Assembly: GCA_001898145.1 (NCBI GenBank)
Contig: MKSR01000047.1
Location: 186,001-250,000, forward strand
From: Dyadobacter sp. 50-39
Lineage (GTDB): Bacteria > Bacteroidota > Bacteroidia > Cytophagales > Spirosomataceae
Length of the DNA stretch: 64,000 nt
Direction: 5' to 3'
The translations under genes were made by a program, and so were the position numbers. The first letter of the stretch is position 1; each line of letters opens with the position of its first letter. Positions 1 through 7,819 of this stretch are shown one piece after another. The notes below the pieces were generated by a model, which was not told the DNA's origin, searched no databases, and saw only the letters and a list, made by a program, of their open reading frames with translations.

Positions 1-449
1 ACATAAGCTCTGATGTTTTCCTTGGGTATCGCATTCTTGTCCATAGGCGGATTTCCCGAAGCAAAGCCGGAAACATTGATAATGTAGAGAAAACCTTCCA
101 CGCCATGTAGCAGGTATATCGTACCATTTTCATAGTACAAGTGACTGATGCCCTCAACATTGCCTTGGTTTACGATTGACTGAAAGCCTGTGACCACGGT
201 GGTTTTGACACCCTGTGGTGTGATCATCACCAACGAGCCGTCATTTTGTCCTGTACCACCTTCTGTGACCCAGAACTGTCCTTTTTCATCGATGACCATG
301 CCAATCGGGGCACGAAGGCCGCTAGTAAAATTGCTTACGGTAAACTGGGTCGGGTCTGGTACCGGTTCACCGTGGTCGGTACAGCCGATGAGGGCCGCAG
401 TCGCTGCCATGACGGCCATTGCGATAAATGATAGGAAATGCTTTTTCAT
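1..449 (-). CDS. Lipoprotein with beta-propeller-like N-terminus, 3' truncated by window edge
   Basis: The reading frame starts at the ATG complementary to 447-449 and runs off the left edge, so only about 149 residues are seen. The N-terminus is a lipoprotein signal: two lysines, a hydrophobic stretch and a lipobox LIGC with the acceptor cysteine at residue 23. After it comes a run resembling the first blades of NHL/SMP-30-like propellers (APIGMVIDEKGQFWVTEGG), which in ScyD/ScyE-like secreted proteins begins a calcium- or sugar-lactone-type propeller. I infer an outer-membrane-attached propeller protein of unknown ligand. It is divergent from the methyltransferase at 653. No terminator or partner gene can be judged because the 3' end is missing. 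Confidence 0.7.
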   Translation of the reverse strand, partial: MKKHFLSFIAMAVMAATAALIGCTDHGEPVPDPTQFTVSNFTSGLRAPIGMVIDEKGQFWVTEGGTGQNDGSLVMITPQGVKTTVVTGFQSIVNQGNVEGISHLYYENGTIYLLHGVEGFLYIINVSGFASGNPPMDKNAIPKENIRAY

Positions 450-652
450 AAGAAGTTGAGCCGGTTAGAGTGGAAAGATTGGAAAGGAAAAATCAGAAGT
501 TGTTGAGCAAAAGTAAGCGTTTAATGTTCCCTACTGTTGTATAAATGCGTCATTTTCAAGAGGATTTATTAAGTGGTAAATGTGGTCGGGGCGCTTTTAA
601 AAGTGCTGAAATATTAATTGTTTGCAGTTTTGAAAACCACAATCAGACGCTC

Positions 653-1231
653 ATGAACCAGGACATCGGCCAGCCGCTGCCGGCCGCCTACATTTCCATC
701 GACGAAGACACCAAGGCCTCAGGCTTTACGATGGCTTCCGACATTTACACCTGTTCACTACTGAAAACCCTTGCTGCGGCCAAACCGGGCGGGAAGTTCC
801 TTGAACTTGGGACGGGAACCGGGCTTTCTACCGCCTGGATACTGGATGGTATGGATACCCATTCCACACTCGTATCGATCGATAACGACGCCCGCTTTTT
901 GCAAATCGCCCAAAAACACCTGGCAGACGACCCTCGCCTGGCATTGGTGCATGCTGATGGCCAAGAATGGGTCAGTGCGCACCTGGACGAACGATACGAC
1001 TATATTTTCGCAGACACCTGGCATGGCAAATACCTTCTGCTCAACCAGGTCCTGGATATGCTGAATCCCGGAGCATTTTATATCATCGATGACATGCTCC
1101 CACAGCCCAACTGGCCCGATGGGCATGATCAAAAAGCATTGAAGCTGATCGAATACCTTGACAGCCGGAAGGATCTGGCCGTCACCAAGCAGGTTTGGGC
1201 AACGGGAATTATCCTCGCAGTGAAGCGCTGA
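653..1231 (+). CDS. Class I SAM-dependent methyltransferase, O-methyltransferase-like
   Basis: A 192-residue protein with a Rossmann-type SAM site: the glycine motif LELGTGTGLS near residues 50-59, an acidic strand end (VSIDND) near residue 80 and a later DD pair (IIDDML) typical of catechol/caffeoyl-CoA-type O-methyltransferases. The substrate cannot be told. The frame is open upstream to an ATG at 545, but those 36 residues look like a translated leader rather than a protein. The ATG at 653 gives a start just before conserved-looking sequence and a normal family length, so I prefer it. The neighbours (lipoprotein on the left, formaldehyde dehydrogenase on the right) do not form an obvious operon with it. 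Confidence 0.8.
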   Translation: MNQDIGQPLPAAYISIDEDTKASGFTMASDIYTCSLLKTLAAAKPGGKFLELGTGTGLSTAWILDGMDTHSTLVSIDNDARFLQIAQKHLADDPRLALVHADGQEWVSAHLDERYDYIFADTWHGKYLLLNQVLDMLNPGAFYIIDDMLPQPNWPDGHDQKALKLIEYLDSRKDLAVTKQVWATGIILAVKR

Positions 1232-1408
1232 CGGGTACAATTTACCAGTTGTTTCTTTAAACCGCCCTCTGACATAATCAGACGCCGATTTGTAATTTTT
1301 TATGGTTTTGATAGGAGTAAATTAAGTGCTATATGTGCTTGACTTTGATAATTGTAAGATGATCTTTTGATGATCAAAGATTTAGTACTAACCCTTAAAT
1401 CTTAGCTT

Positions 1409-2596
1409 ATGTGCCAAAACCATGGAGTAGCTTACATCCGGCCCGGCCAGGTCGAAGTGCAGGAAATCGAATACCCTAAACTTGCGCTGGGTGATCGCAA
1501 ATGTGAACACGGCGTGATTCTGAAAATCGTCTCTACCAACATTTGTGGTAGCGATCAACACATGGTTCGGGGGCGCACGACCGCGCCGGCCGGCCTTGTG
1601 CTCGGTCATGAGATTACCGGCTTGGTCATTGAGGCTGGAAAAGACGTTGAATTTGTCAAAGTCGGCGATCTTGTATCTGTGCCCTTCAATATTGCCTGTG
1701 GGCGCTGCCGCAACTGTAAGGAGGGTAAGACCGGCATCTGCCTTAACGTAAATCCGGCGCGTCCGGGTGCTGCATACGGCTATGTCGACATGGGCGGCTG
1801 GGTAGGTGGTCAGGCCGAGTATGTCATGGTACCCTATGCCGACTTCAATCTACTCAAGTTTCCGGACAGAGACCAGGCGATGGCTAAAATCAAGGATCTT
1901 ACCTTGCTGTCGGACATTTTCCCGACCGGCTTTCACGGTGCGGTTACCGCAGGGGTTGGTCCCGGATCGATTGTGTATGTGGCAGGAGCCGGACCGGTAG
2001 GTCTTGCTTGTGCGGCATCTTGCCATCTTCTGGGTGCGGCCGTGGTGATTGTAGGGGATATGATTCCTGAGCGCCTTGCCCAGGCTGCTAGTTTTGGCTG
2101 CGAGGTGATCGATCTTACAAAAGAGACACCATTAGAGCAGGCCATAGCAGAAATCATAGGCGTCCCCGAAGTTGATTGCTTCGTTGATTGTGTTGGCTTC
2201 GAGGCGCGTGGCCACGGTGCACATGCTGTTGAAGAGCGCCCTGCTACTGTATTGAATACGGCGATGGCGGTCACGCGCGCCGGGGGTGCTATCGGTATCC
2301 CGGGGCTTTACGTCACCGGTGACCCCGGCGCTCAGGATCCAGCAGCCAAAGAGGGCAGCCTCAGCATTCGTATTGGTTTAGGTTGGGCCAAGTCTCATTC
2401 ATTTTATACAGGCCAATGTCCGGTTATGAAGTATCACCGCAATTTGATGCATGCGATTTTGTGGGATAAAATTCAAATCGCCAAAGCCGTGAATGTCGAG
2501 GTGATTTCACTGCAAGATGCTCCCAGGGGATATTCTGATTTTGATAAAGGCGCAGCGAAGAAGTTTGTCATTGACCCGCATGGGATGATTGTTTGA
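1409..2596 (+). CDS. fdhA: Glutathione-independent formaldehyde dehydrogenase
   Basis: A 395-residue zinc-dependent medium-chain dehydrogenase that closely follows the Pseudomonas putida formaldehyde dehydrogenase pattern. That enzyme oxidises formaldehyde (or dismutates aldehydes) with tightly bound NAD and without glutathione. Visible features: catalytic zinc ligands C46 (NICGSDQH) and H67 (GHE), structural zinc cysteines C97, C100, C103 and C111, and the nucleotide-binding GAGPVG motif. The family-specific stretches NPARPGAAYGYVDMGGW and IGLGWAKSHSF are present. It stands alone, convergent with the NIF3-like gene, with a shared hairpin between them. The role is probably detoxification. The strong resemblance to proteobacterial FdhA may mean lateral transfer or simply high conservation. 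Confidence 0.93.
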   Translation: MCQNHGVAYIRPGQVEVQEIEYPKLALGDRKCEHGVILKIVSTNICGSDQHMVRGRTTAPAGLVLGHEITGLVIEAGKDVEFVKVGDLVSVPFNIACGRCRNCKEGKTGICLNVNPARPGAAYGYVDMGGWVGGQAEYVMVPYADFNLLKFPDRDQAMAKIKDLTLLSDIFPTGFHGAVTAGVGPGSIVYVAGAGPVGLACAASCHLLGAAVVIVGDMIPERLAQAASFGCEVIDLTKETPLEQAIAEIIGVPEVDCFVDCVGFEARGHGAHAVEERPATVLNTAMAVTRAGGAIGIPGLYVTGDPGAQDPAAKEGSLSIRIGLGWAKSHSFYTGQCPVMKYHRNLMHAILWDKIQIAKAVNVEVISLQDAPRGYSDFDKGAAKKFVIDPHGMIV

Positions 2597-2604
2597 CAGG
2601 CATT

Positions 2605-2649
2605 AAAATGTGAAGGACAGCTTGATATCCGGGCTGCTCTTCGCATTTT
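2605..2649. terminator. Bidirectional hairpin between convergent genes
   Basis: AAAATGTGAAG at 2605-2615 pairs with CTTCGCATTTT at 2639-2649 (11 pairs, one G-U), with a CAGC/GCTG inner stem. A-rich and T-rich flanks give a U-tract on either strand. It lies between the stops of fdhA and the NIF3-like gene, so it is likely a shared rho-independent terminator. Confidence 0.7.
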
Positions 2650-2666
2650 AAACAACCGCTTATTGC

Positions 2667-3560
2667 TTAGACCCATTGAAACGGATCACGCGAAGCCAAG
2701 TGCGTAATTTTGAGCTGACCTATCTTCGGTTGCAACCACTCTACAAAATATTCCATTCCCGGCTCTTCGCTCACGGCATGGCCCAGTACGATCAGTGCCA
2801 TATTTGAACCCAGCAATCGCCCATCCCGGGCAAACTCGACACCTTCCCATTCCGGCGTTTCCCCAACGATTAGTACGTCTGGCTTTTCAGCAACTGCCAC
2901 AGCTACTTGCCGCTGGCCGCCTGCCGCCCCGGGCATGATCGCCAGTTTGGAGACGGACTGGCTCAGGTCGCCGACCACGCGCAGTTTCTGGATGGCGAGG
3001 CTGGTTTTAAGGTGTTTGACAAGCTCACCGAGCGTGGTGGCGGGTACCGTTAGGGCCGCTGTATCGTTATTATAATGCGATATCCAGCCTGCCTTTTTGA
3101 CGACCCCAAAACGGATTGCGTCGGGTTTGAGCGAGTGGCAATAGTCATGGAAGCGCCAGACAGCAATCTTGTGCTTTTCGAGCAACGCCAACTTTTTCTT
3201 GACGATTTCATTCCCCTTCACCCAATCTGGATCGTCGCGGTGATTGTAAAAGGTCGGTTCGTGGGCGATAATGAAATTGGCTTTCAGCTTTGCGGCCTGC
3301 TCGATGACGCTCACCGTAGCAAACATAGTGGTGACAATGCCGGTCACGGTTTGGTCCGGACTGCCGGACTTAAGGGTGTCGACCGTATCCGGAATCGGTT
3401 TAAGGTTGCCTTCTTTGAGGACCAGATTGATGATCTGCTGGACGGTGTAGGCCTGGGGCTGCATTCCGGCGAAAGCCATTTTAGACGACAGCAGCGTGCC
3501 AGCTGTTAGCGTGGCCTGCGCGAGGAAACGTCGGCGGTTGGTTTGATCGGGCGTTGTCAT
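2667..3560 (-). CDS. NIF3-like dinuclear metal-centre protein with Tat-type signal
   Basis: A 297-residue protein of the NIF3/YbgI superfamily, known for a two-metal centre and a still unclear hydrolase-like or scaffold role. Candidate metal ligands: H100, E101 and H107 (AHEPTFYNH), H138/D139/H142 (FHDYCH) and the C-terminal H261/E265 (LGHAVSEE), matching the family's two-cluster layout with HE in place of the usual HH. The N-terminus has a twin-arginine signal (RRRFLAQ at residues 9-15 followed by a hydrophobic stretch ending in AFA), which suggests folded export; ordinary NIF3 proteins are cytoplasmic. It follows the FtsX permease on the same strand after 112 bases, so cotranscription is possible but not clear. 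Confidence 0.82.
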   Translation of the reverse strand: MTTPDQTNRRRFLAQATLTAGTLLSSKMAFAGMQPQAYTVQQIINLVLKEGNLKPIPDTVDTLKSGSPDQTVTGIVTTMFATVSVIEQAAKLKANFIIAHEPTFYNHRDDPDWVKGNEIVKKKLALLEKHKIAVWRFHDYCHSLKPDAIRFGVVKKAGWISHYNNDTAALTVPATTLGELVKHLKTSLAIQKLRVVGDLSQSVSKLAIMPGAAGGQRQVAVAVAEKPDVLIVGETPEWEGVEFARDGRLLGSNMALIVLGHAVSEEPGMEYFVEWLQPKIGQLKITHLASRDPFQWV

Positions 3561-3672
3561 AATAGGATTGGATATCGTAAAGAATGGTCAGGAGTCATGT
3601 TTGGCGGTACTAATTATTCCTTTAATATATAACAATAAATGACCATTGGTGTCAACACCCGACTGTCCCTAC

Positions 3673-6297
3673 CTATTCGCTTCGAAGAGATTTGACAGGA
3701 TTCATCAATGCAGCGCGGATGCTCTGTAAACCTATCGTTGCCAGAGCTACCGATGCGGACAGCAATGCGGCGGCAATAAAAATCCATAGGCTTATGTCGG
3801 TCTTATATGCAAAGCTTCCCAGCCAGCGGTCCATTGCAAACCATGCTACCGGAGCAGCAATGATGAATGCAAGGCCAACGAGTTGGAGAAAATCTCTCGA
3901 CAAAAGCCCGACAATGCTGGCCGCCGAGGCGCCCATTACTTTTCGTATGCCGATCTCTTTCGTTCGTTGAACGGTGGAATAGGAGGCGAGCCCAAGTAAT
4001 CCAAGGCAGGAAATAAAGATTGTCAATGCTGCGAAGTTCACGAAAAGGGCTTCAAAGCGCTCGTCGGCACGGTATTGGCGGTCGTAAAACTCATCAAGGA
4101 AATAGTAGTTAAACGGCTTGTCGGGTTGCATGGCTTTCCATTGTTTTTCAATAGCAACAAGCGTTTGCCTCACATTTTTACCATCCACTTTTACGGATAG
4201 TAGATCTCCTTCCCAAAAATCGATCACGCGGAAAGTTAGCGGTTTAATGGTTTCCTGCAAGGATTTGAAATGAAAATCCTTCACTACGCCGATAATCTTG
4301 CCCTGACGACCCCATTGTTCAAACTTGCGGCCAATGGCTTCTTCCGGCGAGGCATATCCCAGCATTTTCGCGGTAGTTTCGTTGATTATCAGCGACTGGG
4401 TGCTATCGGTTGTAAATCGCCTCGAGAATGCCCGCCCTGCCACTATTTTCAGGCCATACTGGCTGATGAAGTCAAAATCTACACGATAGACATCCAGGTT
4501 GCCGGCCTGCATTTCTCCACTTTTGTTCTCCACTTTCGAGAAAGCCTGCGGGTTCCAACTGCCGGGTACTGCGGAAGATGCCGATGCCGATTTTACCCCT
4601 GTCAAATTCATAATGGAAGCCTCGAAAGCATCGCGCTCTCTTCCCGTACCGGATTGAATGACAAGCGTTTGGTCTTTGGAGAAGCCCAGCTCGTAGCTCC
4701 GCATAAAGTCCAGCTGAGTGTAGACTATAATCGTGGCAATAATCATTGAGATAGAAATCGTAAATTGCACTGTTACAAGCCCTTTTCGCAGTAAAATCCC
4801 TTTTGAGACCGTATTTAAATGCCCTTTCAATACTTTAACCGGTTCAAAAGACGACAATACAAATGCGGGGTATATGCCAGCCAGCGTGCCGATCATCAAT
4901 GCGGCCGCGAGCTGGATCCCCACGAATGGCAATTCATGGGCAATACCCTCGCTTATCGATTTTCCTGCCAGCGAATTGAAAAATGGGATCAACAAAGCGG
5001 AAAGTATGAAAGAAATGCAGAACGCTATTAGGCACATCAGCATCGACTCTGCCAAAAACTGGCGCGCCAGTGTATTTTTTGCCGCACCTAGCGCTTTCCG
5101 CACACCTACTTCCCGAGCCCGTTCCACCGATCGTGCGGTGGTGAGGTTGACAAAATTGATACAGGCAAGGAGCATAATAAAGAGCGCCACAGCTGAGAAG
5201 ACATACAAATTGTTTGCATTTCCTGATTCCTCTGCGGGGCGTGTCGAATAAAGGTAAATGTCGCGGAGCGGTTCAAGCAGCATGCGGATCTGCATTTGTT
5301 GCTGTGCCATCATCTTACCTGCATATTTTTGCAGGAAGGAGGGGAATTTCTTTTCCAGTGCAACCGGGTCAGCCCCGGGTTTAAGCAACACAAACGCGGT
5401 CGCGCCGAAGCTGCCCCATTCGCGCTCGATAGTTTTGTCCTGATGTGCCGTGTATGTGCTCATTGACAGAAAGATGTCGCCTTTGATCTGCGAATTGACG
5501 GGCAAATCCTGCAACAAGCCGGTCACTGTTACCGGTTCGCTTTCATCGCCCAGAAGCAGGGTCTGGCCAACGGGATCGCTATCGCCGAAGTATTTGCGAG
5601 CGCAATTTTCAGTTATGACAATGCTCAATGGCGCCACTAATGCAGTCTTTGGATTGCCTCTCAACAATTTGAAATCGAAAACACGGAAAAGTGTTGAGTC
5701 TGCTAGGAGCGCATCGTCTTCGTAGAATTTGAGATCGTCTCTACGGAAAAGCATTTCGTCCTTTTGTACGCGGGCATAGGTTTCGATTTCCGGAAACTCA
5801 CTTTGCATATTCGAGGCCATAGCCCACGGACTTATGCTGTAATGTATCGTTTCGGAATTCGTACGAATATCAGTCGAAACACGATAAATGCGGTCGGCTT
5901 TTTTGTTGAACGCGTCGTAGCTCAACTCGAAGTGCACATACAATGCAATAAGGAAGCAGGCTGTCATACCGGCCGAGAGTCCCATGACATTTATGAACGA
6001 GAACATTTTGTGCTTTGCCAGGTTGCGGAAGGCGGTTTTGAGATAGTTACGGATCATAGCCAAATGAAAAAAAGCGGGTTTAGGATATTTTTCTGGTTCT
6101 CTTTTTATTGCAAACGGGCGCATTAAGCTGAACACGTCGTGAACGTAACGCCTCCGCGCTTCGCGAAGTCCGTAAGCCAGCACCCGCTGGTTAAAGAGTT
6201 CAAGCAGGTCGCCTTCTAGGTCGCCGACCAGGTGCCCGCCGCAGAACCAATGCAGCAGCCGTGTAGCCCATTTGGGAGGATGGATGTGTTCTTTCAC
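3673..6297 (-). CDS. FtsX/MacB-type ABC transporter permease with N-terminal prefix domain
   Basis: An 874-residue membrane protein. Residues 1-90 are the short soluble prefix domain that in Bacteroidota accompanies PadR-regulated permeases (PPKWATRLLHWFCGG...DLEGDL). Then come a first membrane helix near residues 100-120, a MacB periplasmic core domain, FtsX segments near 370-480, a second periplasmic core, and the last FtsX segment (residues 750-870, with TKEIGIRKVMGAS). No ATPase gene is adjacent. Such permeases are thought to act in efflux or in mechanotransmission across the envelope. The start is GTG at 6297, three bases beyond the PadR stop, since no ATG precedes the prefix domain, which argues for translational coupling. 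Confidence 0.88.
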   Translation of the reverse strand: MKEHIHPPKWATRLLHWFCGGHLVGDLEGDLLELFNQRVLAYGLREARRRYVHDVFSLMRPFAIKREPEKYPKPAFFHLAMIRNYLKTAFRNLAKHKMFSFINVMGLSAGMTACFLIALYVHFELSYDAFNKKADRIYRVSTDIRTNSETIHYSISPWAMASNMQSEFPEIETYARVQKDEMLFRRDDLKFYEDDALLADSTLFRVFDFKLLRGNPKTALVAPLSIVITENCARKYFGDSDPVGQTLLLGDESEPVTVTGLLQDLPVNSQIKGDIFLSMSTYTAHQDKTIEREWGSFGATAFVLLKPGADPVALEKKFPSFLQKYAGKMMAQQQMQIRMLLEPLRDIYLYSTRPAEESGNANNLYVFSAVALFIMLLACINFVNLTTARSVERAREVGVRKALGAAKNTLARQFLAESMLMCLIAFCISFILSALLIPFFNSLAGKSISEGIAHELPFVGIQLAAALMIGTLAGIYPAFVLSSFEPVKVLKGHLNTVSKGILLRKGLVTVQFTISISMIIATIIVYTQLDFMRSYELGFSKDQTLVIQSGTGRERDAFEASIMNLTGVKSASASSAVPGSWNPQAFSKVENKSGEMQAGNLDVYRVDFDFISQYGLKIVAGRAFSRRFTTDSTQSLIINETTAKMLGYASPEEAIGRKFEQWGRQGKIIGVVKDFHFKSLQETIKPLTFRVIDFWEGDLLSVKVDGKNVRQTLVAIEKQWKAMQPDKPFNYYFLDEFYDRQYRADERFEALFVNFAALTIFISCLGLLGLASYSTVQRTKEIGIRKVMGASAASIVGLLSRDFLQLVGLAFIIAAPVAWFAMDRWLGSFAYKTDISLWIFIAAALLSASVALATIGLQSIRAALMNPVKSLRSE

Positions 6298-6300
6298 GAC

Positions 6301-6621
6301 TTAGGCGGGTTTAGGAATGGCATTCCACATGCGGTTGCGTATCTCGCGAATATGGTCCAGGGCTTTGGTCCCTGCGATAGTTAAGGTGAAGAATCGTTTG
6401 CTCCGTCCACCGCGCTCGGCCGTGGCTCCCCCCAATCGTGAGGCAAGAAGGCCCTTTTCTTCGAGCCGGTGTAGCGCAGCGTGTACTGCACCAAGGTTTA
6501 CCGATCGCTGCATTTGGTGCTCAATCTCGTTGGTGATCGAGGCTCCGTAGGCCTCTCCGGCAAGTATGGCGACAGCCAGGAGTACTACCTCTTCAAATTC
6601 CCCCAGATAAGTTCCTTTCAT
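6301..6621 (-). CDS. PadR-family transcriptional regulator
   Basis: A 106-residue winged-helix regulator: MKGTYLGEFEEVVLL at the start, then LAGEAYGASITNEIE and LHRLEEKGLLASR, the classical PadR recognition helix and wing, followed by a short C-terminal helix. I start it at the ATG at 6621; the 18 residues possible upstream are not PadR-like. It is immediately followed by the FtsX permease (stop and next start three bases apart), the standard Bacteroidota PadR/permease pair, so it probably represses its own operon until an unknown stress or ligand appears. It is divergent from the LysR gene across about 200 bases. Confidence 0.9.
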   Translation of the reverse strand: MKGTYLGEFEEVVLLAVAILAGEAYGASITNEIEHQMQRSVNLGAVHAALHRLEEKGLLASRLGGATAERGGRSKRFFTLTIAGTKALDHIREIRNRMWNAIPKPA

Positions 6622-6717
6622 ATGGGCTTCATTATTTCTGTAAATGTATAACAAATGCTGTGCCCATATTGCCAATCGATGTCCAGGCCCTCCCAGTGCG
6701 TTTTTTTAACAATTACT

Positions 6718-6755
6718 ATGTCCGAAAACGGACATTCGCCGCAAATGCCGGACAT
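6718..6755. promoter_or_regulatory. Putative operator between padR-like and lysR-like genes
   Basis: ATGTCCG (6718-6724) and CGGACAT (6729-6735) form a perfect 7-bp inverted repeat around AAAA. A third half-site, CGGACAT, lies at 6749-6755, 20 bases on. The T-N11-A layout fits a LysR-type box. It sits about 65 bases before the LysR gene and 100 bases before the PadR gene. Autoregulation by the LysR protein is inferred. Confidence 0.45.
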
Positions 6756-6820
6756 TCTGTGAGGCCGTTTTTGCCGAATGTATTTTCTTTGCTTTCTCAT
6801 ATTTATCAAAACGCCTTTCC

Positions 6821-7714
6821 ATGGTTTTTGACTTCCGTTTACAAGTTTTCCAGACGGTTGCCCGTCGGCTGAGCTTCACCAAAGCAGCTGCAGAGCTCTT
6901 CATCACACAGCCTGCGGTGACCAGGCATATTCACGAACTGGAGAATCAGCTAAAAACCAAATTGTTCGAACGAAACGGCTCAAAGATCAGCTTAACTCCG
7001 GCAGGCAAGATATTGAGTCACCACGCTGATCAGATTTTTGACATTTACAGAAACCTTGAATTTGAAATAAATAGTCTTTCACAGCGAAACAGCGGCAAAC
7101 TGCGGTTGGGCGCCAGCACGACAGCCGCTCAATACATACTACCACCGATTTTGGCCGCATTTCACCGAAAGTTTCATAATATCGAGGTTACCCTTACCAC
7201 TAAAAATACCGAAGAGATTGAACATGCGTTGCAGCATAAAGAGATCGATCTGGGTGTGATTGAGGGTTTTTCCCGGAATGCCGCTATTAAGTATACCGAG
7301 TTTTTGAACGACGAAATCGTGTTGGTCGCAAACAGCAAAAATCCGCTTGCGGCCACCGGCGTTGTTAGCGCAGCCCAGCTCAGGGAAATCCCACTGCTGC
7401 TTCGTGAGCCTGGCTCAGGCACGTTGGAAGTCATAATGCATGCGCTTAGATCGATCGGGTTGGGCCTGAGTGATTTGAAGGTCGAAATGCAGCTAAGCAG
7501 CAGCGAAAGCATAAAATTATACATCTTGCATTCGGACAGCATGGCGTTTATTTCCGTACATGCGGTGTTGAAGGAATTACAAAGCAAGGAATGCCGGATC
7601 GTCGACGTCGAGGGGTTATCTGTTGACCGCCATTTTCAATTCACCACGCTGCATGGCCAGCAAGAGGCACTACCGGAGCTTTTTATGCGCTTTGCCCTTT
7701 TTCAAAGGAAATAG
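6821..7714 (+). CDS. LysR-family transcriptional regulator
   Basis: A 297-residue LysR regulator. Residues 1-62 are the winged helix-turn-helix (FQTVARRLSFTKAAAELFITQ, then AVTRHIHELE and LFER), and residues 90-295 form the periplasmic-binding-protein-like effector domain (LRLGASTTAAQYILPP...). This C-terminal part resembles the CysB/CbbR-type effector group, but the ligand is unknown. It reads away from the PadR/permease pair and is followed after about 100 bases by the propeller-cytochrome gene on the same strand. It may control either flank or a distant gene. Confidence 0.92.
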   Translation: MVFDFRLQVFQTVARRLSFTKAAAELFITQPAVTRHIHELENQLKTKLFERNGSKISLTPAGKILSHHADQIFDIYRNLEFEINSLSQRNSGKLRLGASTTAAQYILPPILAAFHRKFHNIEVTLTTKNTEEIEHALQHKEIDLGVIEGFSRNAAIKYTEFLNDEIVLVANSKNPLAATGVVSAAQLREIPLLLREPGSGTLEVIMHALRSIGLGLSDLKVEMQLSSSESIKLYILHSDSMAFISVHAVLKELQSKECRIVDVEGLSVDRHFQFTTLHGQQEALPELFMRFALFQRK

Positions 7715-7819
7715 CCATTTTTTAAGAGTAGTTCTGCCTTGAATACTATTTTAGGAATCTATGTACTGTACTAATCAACGCCCTTTGTGAGCGTTGGGAT
7801 TATTTTTGTTAAACAATAT

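Noticed and set aside
545-652. N-terminal extension of the methyltransferase
   Set aside because: The 36 extra residues are not methyltransferase-like and include an imperfect palindrome near 590-605; the ATG at 653 fits better.
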